A stretch of DNA of 64,000 bases from JAFGCY01 sp964609245. GTDB lineage: Bacteria > 4484-113 > JAFGCY01. A program made the translations under genes and the position numbers. Within the stretch, counting starts at the first letter, position 1, and each line of letters begins with the position of its first letter. Below, one piece after another: positions 1-7,074 of the stretch. The stretch is taken from the NCBI GenBank assembly GCA_964609245.1, contig CAZSSB010000003.1, positions 1-64,000 on the forward strand, in the 5' to 3' direction. The notes under the pieces were generated by a model, which was not told where the DNA came from, did no database searches, and saw nothing but the letters and a program-made list of their open reading frames with translations.

Positions 1-170
1 CCGCCCGCGCTGCCGACGATCGTACCCTCCACGTGGACCAGGGCAACGCGCGCCCTTCCGCCCTGACCGCTCGTGCTCAGCCAGGTCGGCGCGGCAAGCC
101 ACGCTCCGACCGTGATCACCGCGAATAGTACCAAGAAGATCAGCAGCGCCCTGATGGTGTCAGCATTCAT
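1..170 (-). CDS. sppA: Signal peptide peptidase SppA-like protease (S49 family), N-terminal fragment
   Basis: Only the first 56 codons lie in the window; the rest runs off the left edge. The start is an ATG at 170 with GAGGATG 4 nt upstream as ribosome binding site. Residues about 6-28 form one hydrophobic membrane segment. They are followed by RVALVHVEGTIVGSAGG, which matches the first beta strand and the IAVV-x-VEG-x-I signature at the start of the S49/SppA catalytic domain. Members of this family are membrane-anchored serine proteases that degrade cleaved signal peptides. The catalytic Ser and Lys lie outside the window, so the family is inferred from this N-terminal signature alone. Confidence 0.6.
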   Translation of the reverse strand, partial: MNADTIRALLIFLVLFAVITVGAWLAAPTWLSTSGQGGRARVALVHVEGTIVGSAG

Positions 171-198
171 GTCATCCTCGCGTTGTCAACCATCTGCT

Positions 199-204
199 AT
201 TATA
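199..204 (-). promoter_or_regulatory. -10 box of the sppA-like gene
   Basis: A perfect TATAAT lies on the minus strand 28 nt before the sppA-like ATG, giving a leader of about 22 nt that carries the Shine-Dalgarno sequence. No convincing -35 hexamer is seen. Confidence 0.45.
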
Positions 205-349
205 TCGTCGCGGCCGGTGCATCCGTGGGGGACAGTGTGGAAGCCTGGTCGTAATCCCCAACCCCGGTCTGTTGATAGTTATCCACAATTCATCCTCGTA
301 ATCTGGTAAAGCACTATACGGATATGTGGTATTATTGCATCAACAGGGC

Positions 350-379
350 TTGCCGTTCACGTTCAGTGAGGGCTATAAT
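350..379 (+). promoter_or_regulatory. Promoter of the candidate small RNA
   Basis: TTGCCG at 350-355 and a perfect TATAAT at 374-379 are separated by 18 nt. Transcription should begin near 386. No coding sequence follows before the terminator ending near 576. Confidence 0.6.
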
Positions 380-385
380 CGCGTC

Positions 386-576
386 AATCCAGTGTACGTG
401 CTGGAAAGGGAGAAGAGGCACATTGGTTTTGGGGTGAGGCGGGCTGCCAGACTGGCGGGTCCGTTGCCACACAAGGTTGGGGGGATTGCCCTGCGAGGGT
501 CACCTGGAGAGCCTATCCCGTTTTTCCGCCTTTCTATACACGAGCCGTACCTTGCCCCGGGTACGGCTTTCTCTTT
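386..576 (+). ncRNA. Candidate structured small RNA, 6S-RNA-like
   Basis: A strong promoter and an intrinsic terminator delimit a transcript of about 190 nt without a convincing ORF. Its halves pair into a rod: 392-396 with 537-541, 403-407 with 523-527, 408-410 with 517-519, 416-419 with 511-514, then, after an asymmetric internal loop (420-432 and 505-510), 433-437 with 500-504 and 439-444 with 488-494 (one bulged U). Length, rod shape, central bubble and autonomous transcription fit 6S RNA, which binds the housekeeping RNA polymerase. Conserved SRP RNA (GGAAG/AGCA) and RNase P signatures are absent. A riboswitch for the kinase gene at 647 is less likely because that gene seems to have its own -10 box. 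The 6S identity is an inference; that this is an independent RNA is better supported. Confidence 0.45.
543..576 (+). terminator. Intrinsic terminator of the small RNA
   Basis: AGCCGTACC at 543-551 pairs with GGTACGGCT at 560-568 around an 8-nt loop and runs into a T-rich tract (568-576). It is a classical rho-independent terminator. Confidence 0.75.
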
Positions 577-646
577 TCCGGTCAGGGCTGACGCAGACAG
601 CGCGAACCTGACGCACTCCCAGCAGCCTGAGTGCTAGACTCACTGC
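577..646 (+). promoter_or_regulatory. Short upstream region of the PfkB kinase gene with TAGACT -10 box
   Basis: TAGACT at 636-641 ends 5 nt before the ATG at 647 and no Shine-Dalgarno sequence is present. This predicts a leaderless transcript. The rest of the segment shows nothing else recognisable. Confidence 0.4.
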
Positions 647-1564
647 ATGGCAACCCCAGCCGTGATCGGCATCGGGCACGTGACCTGCGACATCATCTGT
701 CCGCTTGAGGATTGGCCTGCGCCTGACACCAAGACCGTCATTCCGGAGATCACGCTGGCGGGCGGTGGGCCCACGGCCAACGCCATGGCAGCGCTGGCCC
801 GCCTGGGCGTCACCGCCGGGTTGGTGGGCCGGCTGGGGGACGATCTGCTGGGGCGCTACGCGCATCGCGAACACGACGTGGCCGGCATCGATGTCAGCCA
901 CCTGGAGCTGTCGCGGGACGCGGTTAGCCCGGTCAGCATCATCCTGTCCGATTTGGGTGCGGGTACCCGCACCATCCTGCTGACGAAGGGTCGCAACACC
1001 ACGTTGGCACCCGAACAACTTGACTGGGACTGGCTTCAGCAGGCCCGCATCGTGCACCTCGACGGCCATCAAATGGACGCCAGCCTGGCGGTGGCCGCTC
1101 GTGCCCGCGACTGGCCCGGGACGACCTTGATGCTGGATGCCGGGTCGATGCGAGACGGGATGGTGGAGCTTGGTGGCCTCTGCGACATCGTGATCGCCAG
1201 TCAGCGATTCGCCCGTGAACTGACGGACAGCGAAGAGCCTCGAGACTGCGTCAATCAGCTGCTCAACATGGGCGCGCGCATTGCCGGTGTGACACTCGGC
1301 TCTGAAGGTAGTCTGTGCTCAGACCATACAGAGACCGTCAAGCAAGGTGCGTTCGCTGTTGAGACATGTGACACTACCGGCGCGGGTGACGCGTATCACG
1401 GCGGGTTTATCTACGGCCGCCTGCAAGGATGGCCCCTGGCGCAATGCATGCAGTATGCAAGCGCCGTCGCGGCACTCAAGTGCACGGGAATCGGCGCGCG
1501 CGAGTGCCTGCCGAGTCGGCGGCAGGTGCAGGAGTTCATACTCCGACGGGCTGAATCCGGCTAG
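647..1564 (+). CDS. PfkB-family carbohydrate kinase
   Basis: The 305-residue product has the ribokinase/PfkB fold signatures. These are the N-terminal glycine-rich motif GGGPTANAMAALARLG (about residues 38-53) and the C-terminal motif DTTGAGDAYHGGFIYG (about residues 242-257), which holds the anion hole and the catalytic Asp of GAGD. The family phosphorylates sugars or nucleosides with ATP. The exact substrate (ribose, fructose, adenosine or other) cannot be read from the sequence. Length is typical. The ATG at 647 was chosen because the family N-terminus starts directly after it; there is no ribosome binding site, but a -10-like box lies 5 nt upstream. It seems to be monocistronic. Confidence 0.85.
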   Translation: MATPAVIGIGHVTCDIICPLEDWPAPDTKTVIPEITLAGGGPTANAMAALARLGVTAGLVGRLGDDLLGRYAHREHDVAGIDVSHLELSRDAVSPVSIILSDLGAGTRTILLTKGRNTTLAPEQLDWDWLQQARIVHLDGHQMDASLAVAARARDWPGTTLMLDAGSMRDGMVELGGLCDIVIASQRFARELTDSEEPRDCVNQLLNMGARIAGVTLGSEGSLCSDHTETVKQGAFAVETCDTTGAGDAYHGGFIYGRLQGWPLAQCMQYASAVAALKCTGIGARECLPSRRQVQEFILRRAESG

Positions 1565-1727
1565 CACCAGGCAACTCCTCACTACCGGTATGCACGGCGT
1601 GAGTTGGACACCGCTTGTCGCTCGTGGATAGGCCAATAGCGTATCGAATTGCGCGAAACACAACTGCATGATACGATAGGCGCGTCAATCCAATCTTGAG
1701 TTCATATCCGAGAAGGGAGGGCATTCT

Positions 1728-2090
1728 ATGGACAAGAAGCAAGTGATCAGCCTTGTGGAATTGGCCGAGCGGTTTGCCAAAGCCAAGGGGATGGATGGCG
1801 TAGGCTATCAATGGTTGCGGACAGCACCGGGGCGCGGAACACGGAAGACAGAGAAAGTCGGCAATAGCCTGGCCGTGCTCAAGGCACTGCGGGCATTCAA
1901 TGAGAGAAACGCCAAGCCGATTCAGGTGTTTAAGGCCCGTGGATACGATGGAACGCCCAAGCAGGTGCTGGTGATCAACAAGTCGGACGTTATTCGGCTG
2001 AAGGGCTTCCTGCTGCGTGGTGGCGGCCGCCGGAGCCTGCGCGCCAAGGCTGCCACGCCCTTCAAGATCGTCGGCCAGGTAGACGTCTGA
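1728..2090 (+). CDS. Small basic protein of unknown function
   Basis: The 120-residue product is rich in Lys and Arg, especially in the C-terminal third (RGGGRRSLRAKA), and has no signal peptide or membrane segment. No family is recognised. It is probably a real gene: an excellent AGGGAGGG ribosome binding site lies 7-14 nt before the ATG and codon use resembles the neighbours. A possible -10 (TACGAT) lies near 1672 in the 163-nt gap after the kinase gene. The basic, soluble character would suit nucleic-acid binding, but that is only a guess. Confidence 0.6.
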   Translation: MDKKQVISLVELAERFAKAKGMDGVGYQWLRTAPGRGTRKTEKVGNSLAVLKALRAFNERNAKPIQVFKARGYDGTPKQVLVINKSDVIRLKGFLLRGGGRRSLRAKAATPFKIVGQVDV

Positions 2091-2207
2091 CAATCTCGCT
2101 GTGCTGGTTCAATAGCGCCCCGGTCGAACTCGGGCGGTCAGTGATGGACAAGTGCACGGCGTGTCTGCCGCGATGAGGGGAGTGTTGAGAGCAGGCGCGC
2201 GCAGCGG

Positions 2208-2723
2208 CTAGGCGGTTGAGTCCAGCAGGTCCCGCCGGCTGAGCAGTTGATCGAGGATGATCTCGGCCCGTTCGATGATCTCACGGTTACCGTCATACCT
2301 GACGACTTCCTTGGCTGCATCGAGCGTATACCAGTTGGCGTTGGCGATGCCTTCTTCACGAGTCATCGGCGTGATGTTCAGTTTCGTTGTGTGCGCCAGC
2401 ATCAGGTAGAAATGGACCGTTTTGCGGTGCAACTCCTCACGTGGCACGGGTGGGAATGAGTAGTCGATTTTCCCGAGGTATGCCAGTATCTGCATCGACG
2501 AAACCGGAATCCCCGTTTCCTCGCTAACCTCGCGCCGCGCCGCATCCTCATAGGGCTCACCGGGGTTTACATGTCCCTTCGGCAGCAACCACTGAGGCCG
2601 GCGGCCTTTGTCAACCTGAATCAGCGCAATCCTGCAATCGCGGGATAGCGAATCCAACACCACTCCACCGCAACACATGTGGTGAATGAAGCTGAGCCCG
2701 CTTGCCTGCTTGGATCCCGCCAT
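2208..2723 (-). CDS. Nudix hydrolase
   Basis: The 171-residue product contains a complete Nudix box (G-x5-E-x7-REVSEETGI) at about residues 50-72, preceded by the PQWLLPKGHV strand typical of the family. The Glu residues of REVSEE bind the metal used to hydrolyse nucleoside diphosphates linked to another moiety X. The substrate is unknown; the LPKGHV context resembles members acting on dinucleoside polyphosphates or NTPs. The ATG at 2723 has no Shine-Dalgarno sequence, but a perfect TATAAT sits 7 nt upstream, so the mRNA is probably leaderless. The gene stands alone, facing the gene at 1728. Confidence 0.88.
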   Translation of the reverse strand: MAGSKQASGLSFIHHMCCGGVVLDSLSRDCRIALIQVDKGRRPQWLLPKGHVNPGEPYEDAARREVSEETGIPVSSMQILAYLGKIDYSFPPVPREELHRKTVHFYLMLAHTTKLNITPMTREEGIANANWYTLDAAKEVVRYDGNREIIERAEIILDQLLSRRDLLDSTA

Positions 2724-2730
2724 TGGTCAG

Positions 2731-2736
2731 ATTATA
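2731..2736 (-). promoter_or_regulatory. -10 box 7 nt before the Nudix start codon
   Basis: A perfect TATAAT on the minus strand ends 7 nt before the ATG, without an intervening Shine-Dalgarno sequence. This predicts a transcript starting at or next to the start codon. Confidence 0.55.
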
Positions 2737-2783
2737 GCATCGCCTGGTTGCGCGCCACACTGCCCGACAGCGCTCCGGCAGGC

Positions 2784-3671
2784 CTAACTGCCACGGGCAA
2801 TCGCCTGGCGGGCAAGGGTTAGCAGCGGTTCGGGATCGACCAGCTGAAGCTCGTTGATCGCCAGCTGCGTCCGCTGCAGGGCTTGCTGGGCGTACTCGCC
2901 GGCAGCATCGATGCCCATCAGACGCGGGAAGGTCGCCTTGTCTCTGTCGGTGTCCGTAGACAAGGTTTTGCCCGTCACGCCTTCGGTGCTCTGCACGCTC
3001 AGCAGGTCGTCGCGAATCTGAAAGCCGAGGCCGATGCCGACTCCGATCTCCTGGAGTCGGTCGATCACCGGTTGCCGGCAGCCGGCCAGAATGGCCCCAA
3101 TGGCGCAGCACGCCCCGATCAACGCTCCCGTCTTCTTGCTGTGCAGCGTCACGAGCTCCTCCAGCGACAGGGCGTGCTGTTCCCCCAGCATATCCAGCAC
3201 CTGTCCTTCCATGATGCTGCGCGTCGCGGCAGTCAGGACCGTGAGCACCGCCAGTGACTGAGCTGGCGCGAGGTGCCGCCCGTCCGTCAGGGCGGTGGCG
3301 TATGCCAGGTTCAGCAGCGCGTCTCCGGCCAGCACGGCGGTGGCCTCGTCAAAGGCCAGGTGCACGGTCTTGACCCCCCGCCGCAGCTGCGCATCGTCGA
3401 GGCAGGGCAGGTCATCGTGTACGAGGGTCGCGGTATGCAGGATCTCCGTGGCGCAGGCCACCCCGAGGTGCGCATCGGGAGCCGCTCCGGTTGCGGCCTG
3501 ACATGTCGCCAGCACCAGCCGGGGCCGGTACAGCTTGCCGCGGCCGAGCAGATGAGCGACGGACTGCCGCAGCCGAGGGACTTCGATCGCCGCAGTGCAG
3601 GCCTTGAGCCGCGCTCTGATTGGCTCATCGTAATGCTGTGCCGGAGTGCTAGCTTCCATTGGCCACCGCAC
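2784..3671 (-). CDS. ispA: Polyprenyl diphosphate synthase (FPP/GGPP synthase, IspA-like)
   Basis: The 295-residue all-helical enzyme matches trans-prenyl transferases that build farnesyl or geranylgeranyl diphosphate from DMAPP and IPP in the cytoplasm. The first aspartate-rich motif reads DDLPCLDD (about residues 95-102). The second is the DDLL after GLGFQIR (about residues 218-221). Both bind Mg2+-diphosphate. The insertion within the first motif is the bacterial FPS type. The longest frame starts with GTG at 3671; an in-frame ATG at 3659 (MEAST) is an equally plausible start, as neither has a clear ribosome binding site. A TAGAAT -10 at 3692-3697 would serve both. No xseB or dxs is adjacent. 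Confidence 0.85.
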   Translation of the reverse strand: MRWPMEASTPAQHYDEPIRARLKACTAAIEVPRLRQSVAHLLGRGKLYRPRLVLATCQAATGAAPDAHLGVACATEILHTATLVHDDLPCLDDAQLRRGVKTVHLAFDEATAVLAGDALLNLAYATALTDGRHLAPAQSLAVLTVLTAATRSIMEGQVLDMLGEQHALSLEELVTLHSKKTGALIGACCAIGAILAGCRQPVIDRLQEIGVGIGLGFQIRDDLLSVQSTEGVTGKTLSTDTDRDKATFPRLMGIDAAGEYAQQALQRTQLAINELQLVDPEPLLTLARQAIARGS

Positions 3672-3728
3672 TCGGAAGGGTGCGAGGCCGTATTCTAGCA
3701 GGCGCTCTGTACGGCCGCGAACTGCGCG

Positions 3729-3797
3729 GCACTGCCGCTTGGCAGTGCATGCCCGCCAGTGCCGGACAGGTCCTTCTGGCGGGATTGGGGCTATAAT
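3729..3797 (+). promoter_or_regulatory. Upstream region of the glutamine-synthetase-like gene with two inverted repeats
   Basis: A perfect 8-bp hairpin (3729-3736 with 3741-3748, GCTT loop) is followed by a second inverted repeat, CCGCCAG at 3753-3759 with CTGGCGG at 3776-3782. The second repeat overlaps the -35 region of a perfect TATAAT at 3792-3797. The arrangement could be an operator. It lies in the divergent spacer between the prenyl synthase and the glutamine-synthetase-like gene. Confidence 0.4.
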
Positions 3798-3833
3798 CCG
3801 AGACGACGATCCCAGCGCTCAGGGGCAACCGAA

Positions 3834-5393
3834 ATGACCACTCAGGATCAGGACCTCCGTCACGACATCAGGCCGCTCGTACAGAGGCTGGGAAAGCCTC
3901 CCCAGGACTGGCGGCGCGCCGATCTGGTCGACTACTGCCTGGCGCACGATCTGCGGGTCCTGAACTTCCACTATCCCAGCCTGGACGGCAAGCTGAAGGA
4001 GCTGCGGTTGCCGATCAGCAGCCGCGACTACCTGGACCGAATCCTGGCCGCCGGCGAGCGCGTGGACGGTTCGAGCCTGTTCCCCGGACTGCTGGGCTCG
4101 GGAGCAGGCGACCTCTACGCCGTGCCGGTCTATCGCTGGGCGTTTCTCAATCCCTGGGCGGATGATGAAAACGAACTGGACGTCGTCTGCCGGTTTGCCG
4201 ACAAGGACGGGCAGCCCTGCGAGTTCACACCGGACAACATGCTGGCTGACCTGTCGGCGCGGATGAAGCAGAGCGTGGGGCTGGAGCTCTACGCGCTGAC
4301 CGAGTTGGAGTTCTATCTGATTCTGGAGCGCCTCGATGAACGGTTCACCGGGCGCTCGCAGCGCAACTACCATCAGAGTGCCCCCTACTTACACGGCCGG
4401 GACCTGGCAGATGACATCCTGCGCGTGGTCAGCGAGGTGACCGGCCTCGTGAAGTACTGCCACAGCGAAGTCGGCTACATCGACCGACTTGGATCCAGCG
4501 ATCCGGAGCTGGACGGGCGGCGTGTTGAGCAATACGAAGTCGAGTTCGACCTGATGCCGATTGAGGATCTGGCGTGCTGGACGGCCGTGACGCGTTGGCT
4601 GGTGCGGGTGATCGCCGACAAGCACGGTCAGTCGGTGACGTTTGTCCCCAAGCTGGACGAGGACATGGCGGGCAGCGGGCTCCACGTACACCTGGCGCTC
4701 TATCGGGACGGATCGAACGTGATGCTGGGGGATGACGGACGGCTGAGCCCCGAGGCGCTGCAGCTGATCGGCGGACTGCTGGACCACGCCCCGGCGTTGA
4801 CGGGCTTCGGCAATACAGTTGCAGCCAGCTACCTGCGCCTGGTGCCCGAACAGGAAGCACCGACGCGCGTCTGTTGGGCTGAGCGCAACCGGACCAGCCT
4901 GATCCGCGTGCCGCTGGGCTTCGACGTCGGAGTCCGGCTGGATCAGCTCTTCAATCCGGCCGAGGACGGTGAATACCCGCCGCCGGCCAGCCTGGCGCGG
5001 CCGACGATCGAGTTCCGCAGCCCGGACGGCAGCGCGTTCACCTACCTGCTGCTGGCGGCGATCACGGCCTGCGTCAACGATGGGTTGTCCAGGGATGACA
5101 CGCTTGAACTGGCGCGCGGGCTCAAGATCGAAGGCAACATCTTCGAGCAGCCCGAGCTGCTGGCCAGGCTTGACAGCCTGCCGGCTCACGCCGTGGAAGC
5201 CGCCGAAGTCCTGCGTCAGCACCGTGCGTTCTTCGAAGGGCAGGGCTTCTCGCCGCAGCTGATCGACATCGTTGTCGCCAAGCTGGAGGATGAGGACGAC
5301 GACGAACTCACCGAGAAACTCCGAGACCTGCCGGCGGCCGAGCGGCTCAAGCGCGCTCGCAGTCTGATGCACAAGGACGTGCATAAGCACTGA
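3834..5393 (+). CDS. Glutamine synthetase family protein
   Basis: The product has 519 residues, longer than the 440-470 of ordinary GlnA-I. Landmarks in order are an N-terminal beta-grasp-like region with HYPSLDGKLKELRLP, the ATP/metal motif ELEFYL (about residue 160), the GSGLHVHLAL ammonia/metal loop (about residues 280-290), ASYLRLVPEQEAP, the arginine-bearing RNRTSLIRVP, and EFRSPDGSAFTYLLLAA. The C-terminal ~90 residues form a charged helical extension. The family ligates glutamate with ammonia or an amine using ATP. The canonical NSYKRL is replaced by ASYLRL, so a glutamate-amine ligase is possible. The ATG at 3834 follows an AGGGGC ribosome binding site; an upstream in-frame ATG at 3759 would precede the promoter and is rejected. 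Confidence 0.8.
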   Translation: MTTQDQDLRHDIRPLVQRLGKPPQDWRRADLVDYCLAHDLRVLNFHYPSLDGKLKELRLPISSRDYLDRILAAGERVDGSSLFPGLLGSGAGDLYAVPVYRWAFLNPWADDENELDVVCRFADKDGQPCEFTPDNMLADLSARMKQSVGLELYALTELEFYLILERLDERFTGRSQRNYHQSAPYLHGRDLADDILRVVSEVTGLVKYCHSEVGYIDRLGSSDPELDGRRVEQYEVEFDLMPIEDLACWTAVTRWLVRVIADKHGQSVTFVPKLDEDMAGSGLHVHLALYRDGSNVMLGDDGRLSPEALQLIGGLLDHAPALTGFGNTVAASYLRLVPEQEAPTRVCWAERNRTSLIRVPLGFDVGVRLDQLFNPAEDGEYPPPASLARPTIEFRSPDGSAFTYLLLAAITACVNDGLSRDDTLELARGLKIEGNIFEQPELLARLDSLPAHAVEAAEVLRQHRAFFEGQGFSPQLIDIVVAKLEDEDDDELTEKLRDLPAAERLKRARSLMHKDVHKH

Positions 5394-5461
5394 AACCTGC
5401 GCGTGGCTCCCCAGGCCGCAGACGAAGGCCCCGGTGCGCCGCCGGGCAGTGTTGAAGCGGT

Positions 5462-5491
5462 TTGACAAAGCGGCACGGCCTGGGCTAAGAT
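5462..5491 (+). promoter_or_regulatory. Promoter of the 182-residue outer-membrane-like protein gene
   Basis: A perfect -35 TTGACA (5462-5467) and TAAGAT (5486-5491) are separated by 18 nt. The leader of about 48 nt carries an AGGAGG ribosome binding site. This is one of the strongest sigma-70-type promoters in the window and suggests high expression. Confidence 0.65.
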
Positions 5492-5545
5492 TTTCCATCA
5501 CGCGAAGCGTTGACACGTGTTCGGAATTAGAGTAGGAGGCGTTTT

Positions 5546-6094
5546 ATGAAGAGGCTGACAGCCGTCCTGGTGGTTGGCGTGGCACTGCTTTGGGCCAGCA
5601 CCGCGTTTGCCCAGTACTCCGCGCTGGAGGATGCCCCGGCGTACGGTCCGTGGATCGGTGTGGGCGGGTTGGTAATCTCCGGTGACAATGGCGTCGGTGA
5701 CAGCGACAGCGCCTTTCTCGGTACGGTTACGATAGCCGGCATGGTCGACTACCTGACCTGGCAGGCGTTTTACGGCATGGATTTCGAAGAGGCTACCGCC
5801 TGGGGCGGCAGCGTTGACTACGTCCTCGCCAGCAACTTCGATGAGTGCTTCACCTGTCCAGAGGAAGGCATGTGGTGGTTCGGTGCCGGTGGCACGCTGG
5901 TCGATGTCAGTGACCTGTACTATGACGAGAACGACTCCACCGCGGCGCTGAGCGACACATACTTCGGCCCCAACATTGGTGTGGGTTACGTCTGGGAGGA
6001 TTGGCTGCTGACGTTCTACGTGCACTACCTGTTTGGTGACGAGAGCGACAGCCTGGCCTTCCAGGGCAACGTGATGTACAACTTCACCAACTAG
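5546..6094 (+). CDS. Exported beta-barrel-like protein of unknown function
   Basis: The 182-residue product has a clear Sec signal peptide (basic MKR, hydrophobic core, AFA cleavage site before residue 24). The mature protein is acidic and rich in Gly, Asp and aromatic residues arranged in alternating short strands, ending VMYNFTN. A C-terminal aromatic-rich strand is typical of small outer-membrane beta-barrels. Two cysteines lie close together (CFTC), possibly a disulphide. No family is recognised. A strong promoter, an AGGAGG ribosome binding site and a GC-rich hairpin behind the stop indicate a well-expressed single-gene unit. Confidence 0.7.
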   Translation: MKRLTAVLVVGVALLWASTAFAQYSALEDAPAYGPWIGVGGLVISGDNGVGDSDSAFLGTVTIAGMVDYLTWQAFYGMDFEEATAWGGSVDYVLASNFDECFTCPEEGMWWFGAGGTLVDVSDLYYDENDSTAALSDTYFGPNIGVGYVWEDWLLTFYVHYLFGDESDSLAFQGNVMYNFTN

Positions 6095-6123
6095 CGCCTG
6101 CCGAACTAACTTGGCGAACAAAG

Positions 6124-6147
6124 GCCCCCGGGTCACGGCCCGGGGGC
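6124..6147 (+). terminator. Probable terminator hairpin after the exported protein gene
   Basis: GCCCCCGGG and CCCGGGGGC flank a short loop and form a very stable hairpin 30 nt after the stop codon. There is no U-tract, so termination would not be classical. Confidence 0.5.
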
Positions 6148-6266
6148 GCTGCTTACCCAGCGGCGGAACAAAACACAGCCGCGCCGGTCAAAGTGATTGC
6201 GTGTCCGCTCCGGCAGCTTCGGCTGCCGGTTTGCTTTCTGGGCCCTGATCTACGCTTCTCAGGGCT

Positions 6267-6296
6267 TTGACGCCCATTGGCGCTATCAGCTATCAT
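6267..6296 (+). promoter_or_regulatory. Promoter of the gene cluster beginning at 6310
   Basis: TTGACG (6267-6272) and TATCAT (6291-6296) have an 18-nt spacer. Transcription should start near 6303, leaving only about 7 nt before the ATG at 6310. Confidence 0.6.
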
Positions 6297-6309
6297 ATTT
6301 GATTCGCAC

Positions 6310-7074
6310 ATGGAACTTGGGCTATTCACATACGGGGCGTACCTCTGGCCGGTTCACCGCAACTTCGAGGCCTTCATCGCGGCGTTGGGCTCGCCGGCCG
6401 ACACCGCGGACAGCATCGCCGACTCGCAGGTCTACCCAGCTCAGATGAGCCCGGAGACAGCCGCCGACGGCCTGTCGCTGCCGCCGCGTTTGGATCAACG
6501 TCTGGCCAGGCTCCATCGCGACCTGTACGATGCCCTGCTGCGGCCGATCGAGTTGGTGGCTGGTGAGGAGCGCTCTTTCGCGGATTTCTTCTGGCCTGAC
6601 CTGCGCGGGAGTGCGATCGACAGTCTGCTCGGCGCTTTCACCTACGTGTTCGTGCGGCGCGTGCCGGCGGAGATGCCAGTCGCCGCCGGTCTCAGCGTGC
6701 TGCGCGCGGTGTTCTTTAACCACGAAGTCGATGAGCCGGCGATTTGGCTGGGCACCGCGGCCCAGCGGCTTGCCACGGAGCGGGCGCAGATCTCGGAGCG
6801 ACGGCTGGACTTCGTCGCCCCGGGCTGGTGCAAGGTCCAGGATCTGGCCTTCGTGGCCGTTGGCGAGCGTGACCGTCCGGCCGGTGGACCGGGTTGGATC
6901 ACCGGTGGCATTCAGCGGCGGGACGATGGACACTGCCACGTGCGAGCCGAATACGGACTGGGCGCGGGCTGGGACGAGAGCACCGCAGGCGCTGACGCCC
7001 TGCCGGGATTGGATGCCGAGGCCCGGGCGACCGTTGAAGCCGTGTTCGGCTGGAACCAGGAGCCGGCGGCATGA
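6310..7074 (+). CDS. Protein of unknown function, translationally coupled to gmk
   Basis: The soluble 254-residue product (MELGLFTYGAYLWPVH...) has no signal peptide or membrane segment and no recognised family. The ATG at 6310 is preferred to an upstream TTG at 6277, because the TTG lies inside the promoter. The leader would be about 7 nt and has no Shine-Dalgarno sequence. Its stop overlaps the gmk start (ATGA), so the two are coupled. In many bacteria the gene before gmk is yicC or remA; this protein resembles neither in length or sequence. The C-terminal half contains VQDLAFVAVGERD and a Gly-rich stretch suggesting a beta-rich domain. Confidence 0.65.
   Translation: MELGLFTYGAYLWPVHRNFEAFIAALGSPADTADSIADSQVYPAQMSPETAADGLSLPPRLDQRLARLHRDLYDALLRPIELVAGEERSFADFFWPDLRGSAIDSLLGAFTYVFVRRVPAEMPVAAGLSVLRAVFFNHEVDEPAIWLGTAAQRLATERAQISERRLDFVAPGWCKVQDLAFVAVGERDRPAGGPGWITGGIQRRDDGHCHVRAEYGLGAGWDESTAGADALPGLDAEARATVEAVFGWNQEPAA

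Noticed and set aside
386..576. Riboswitch or attenuator leader for the PfkB kinase gene
   Set aside because: The terminator ends 70 nt before the gene and a separate -10 box lies directly before the kinase start, so an independent RNA is preferred. No known riboswitch core was recognised.
386..576. SRP RNA, RNase P RNA or tmRNA
   Set aside because: The GGAAG/AGCA SRP loop, RNase P conserved segments and a tRNA-like end are absent, and the length does not fit RNase P or tmRNA.
4389..5516. 375-codon minus-strand frame opposite the glutamine-synthetase-like gene
   Set aside because: It is an antisense shadow: its composition is Arg/Gln-rich and without motifs, and the plus strand has a clear family match.
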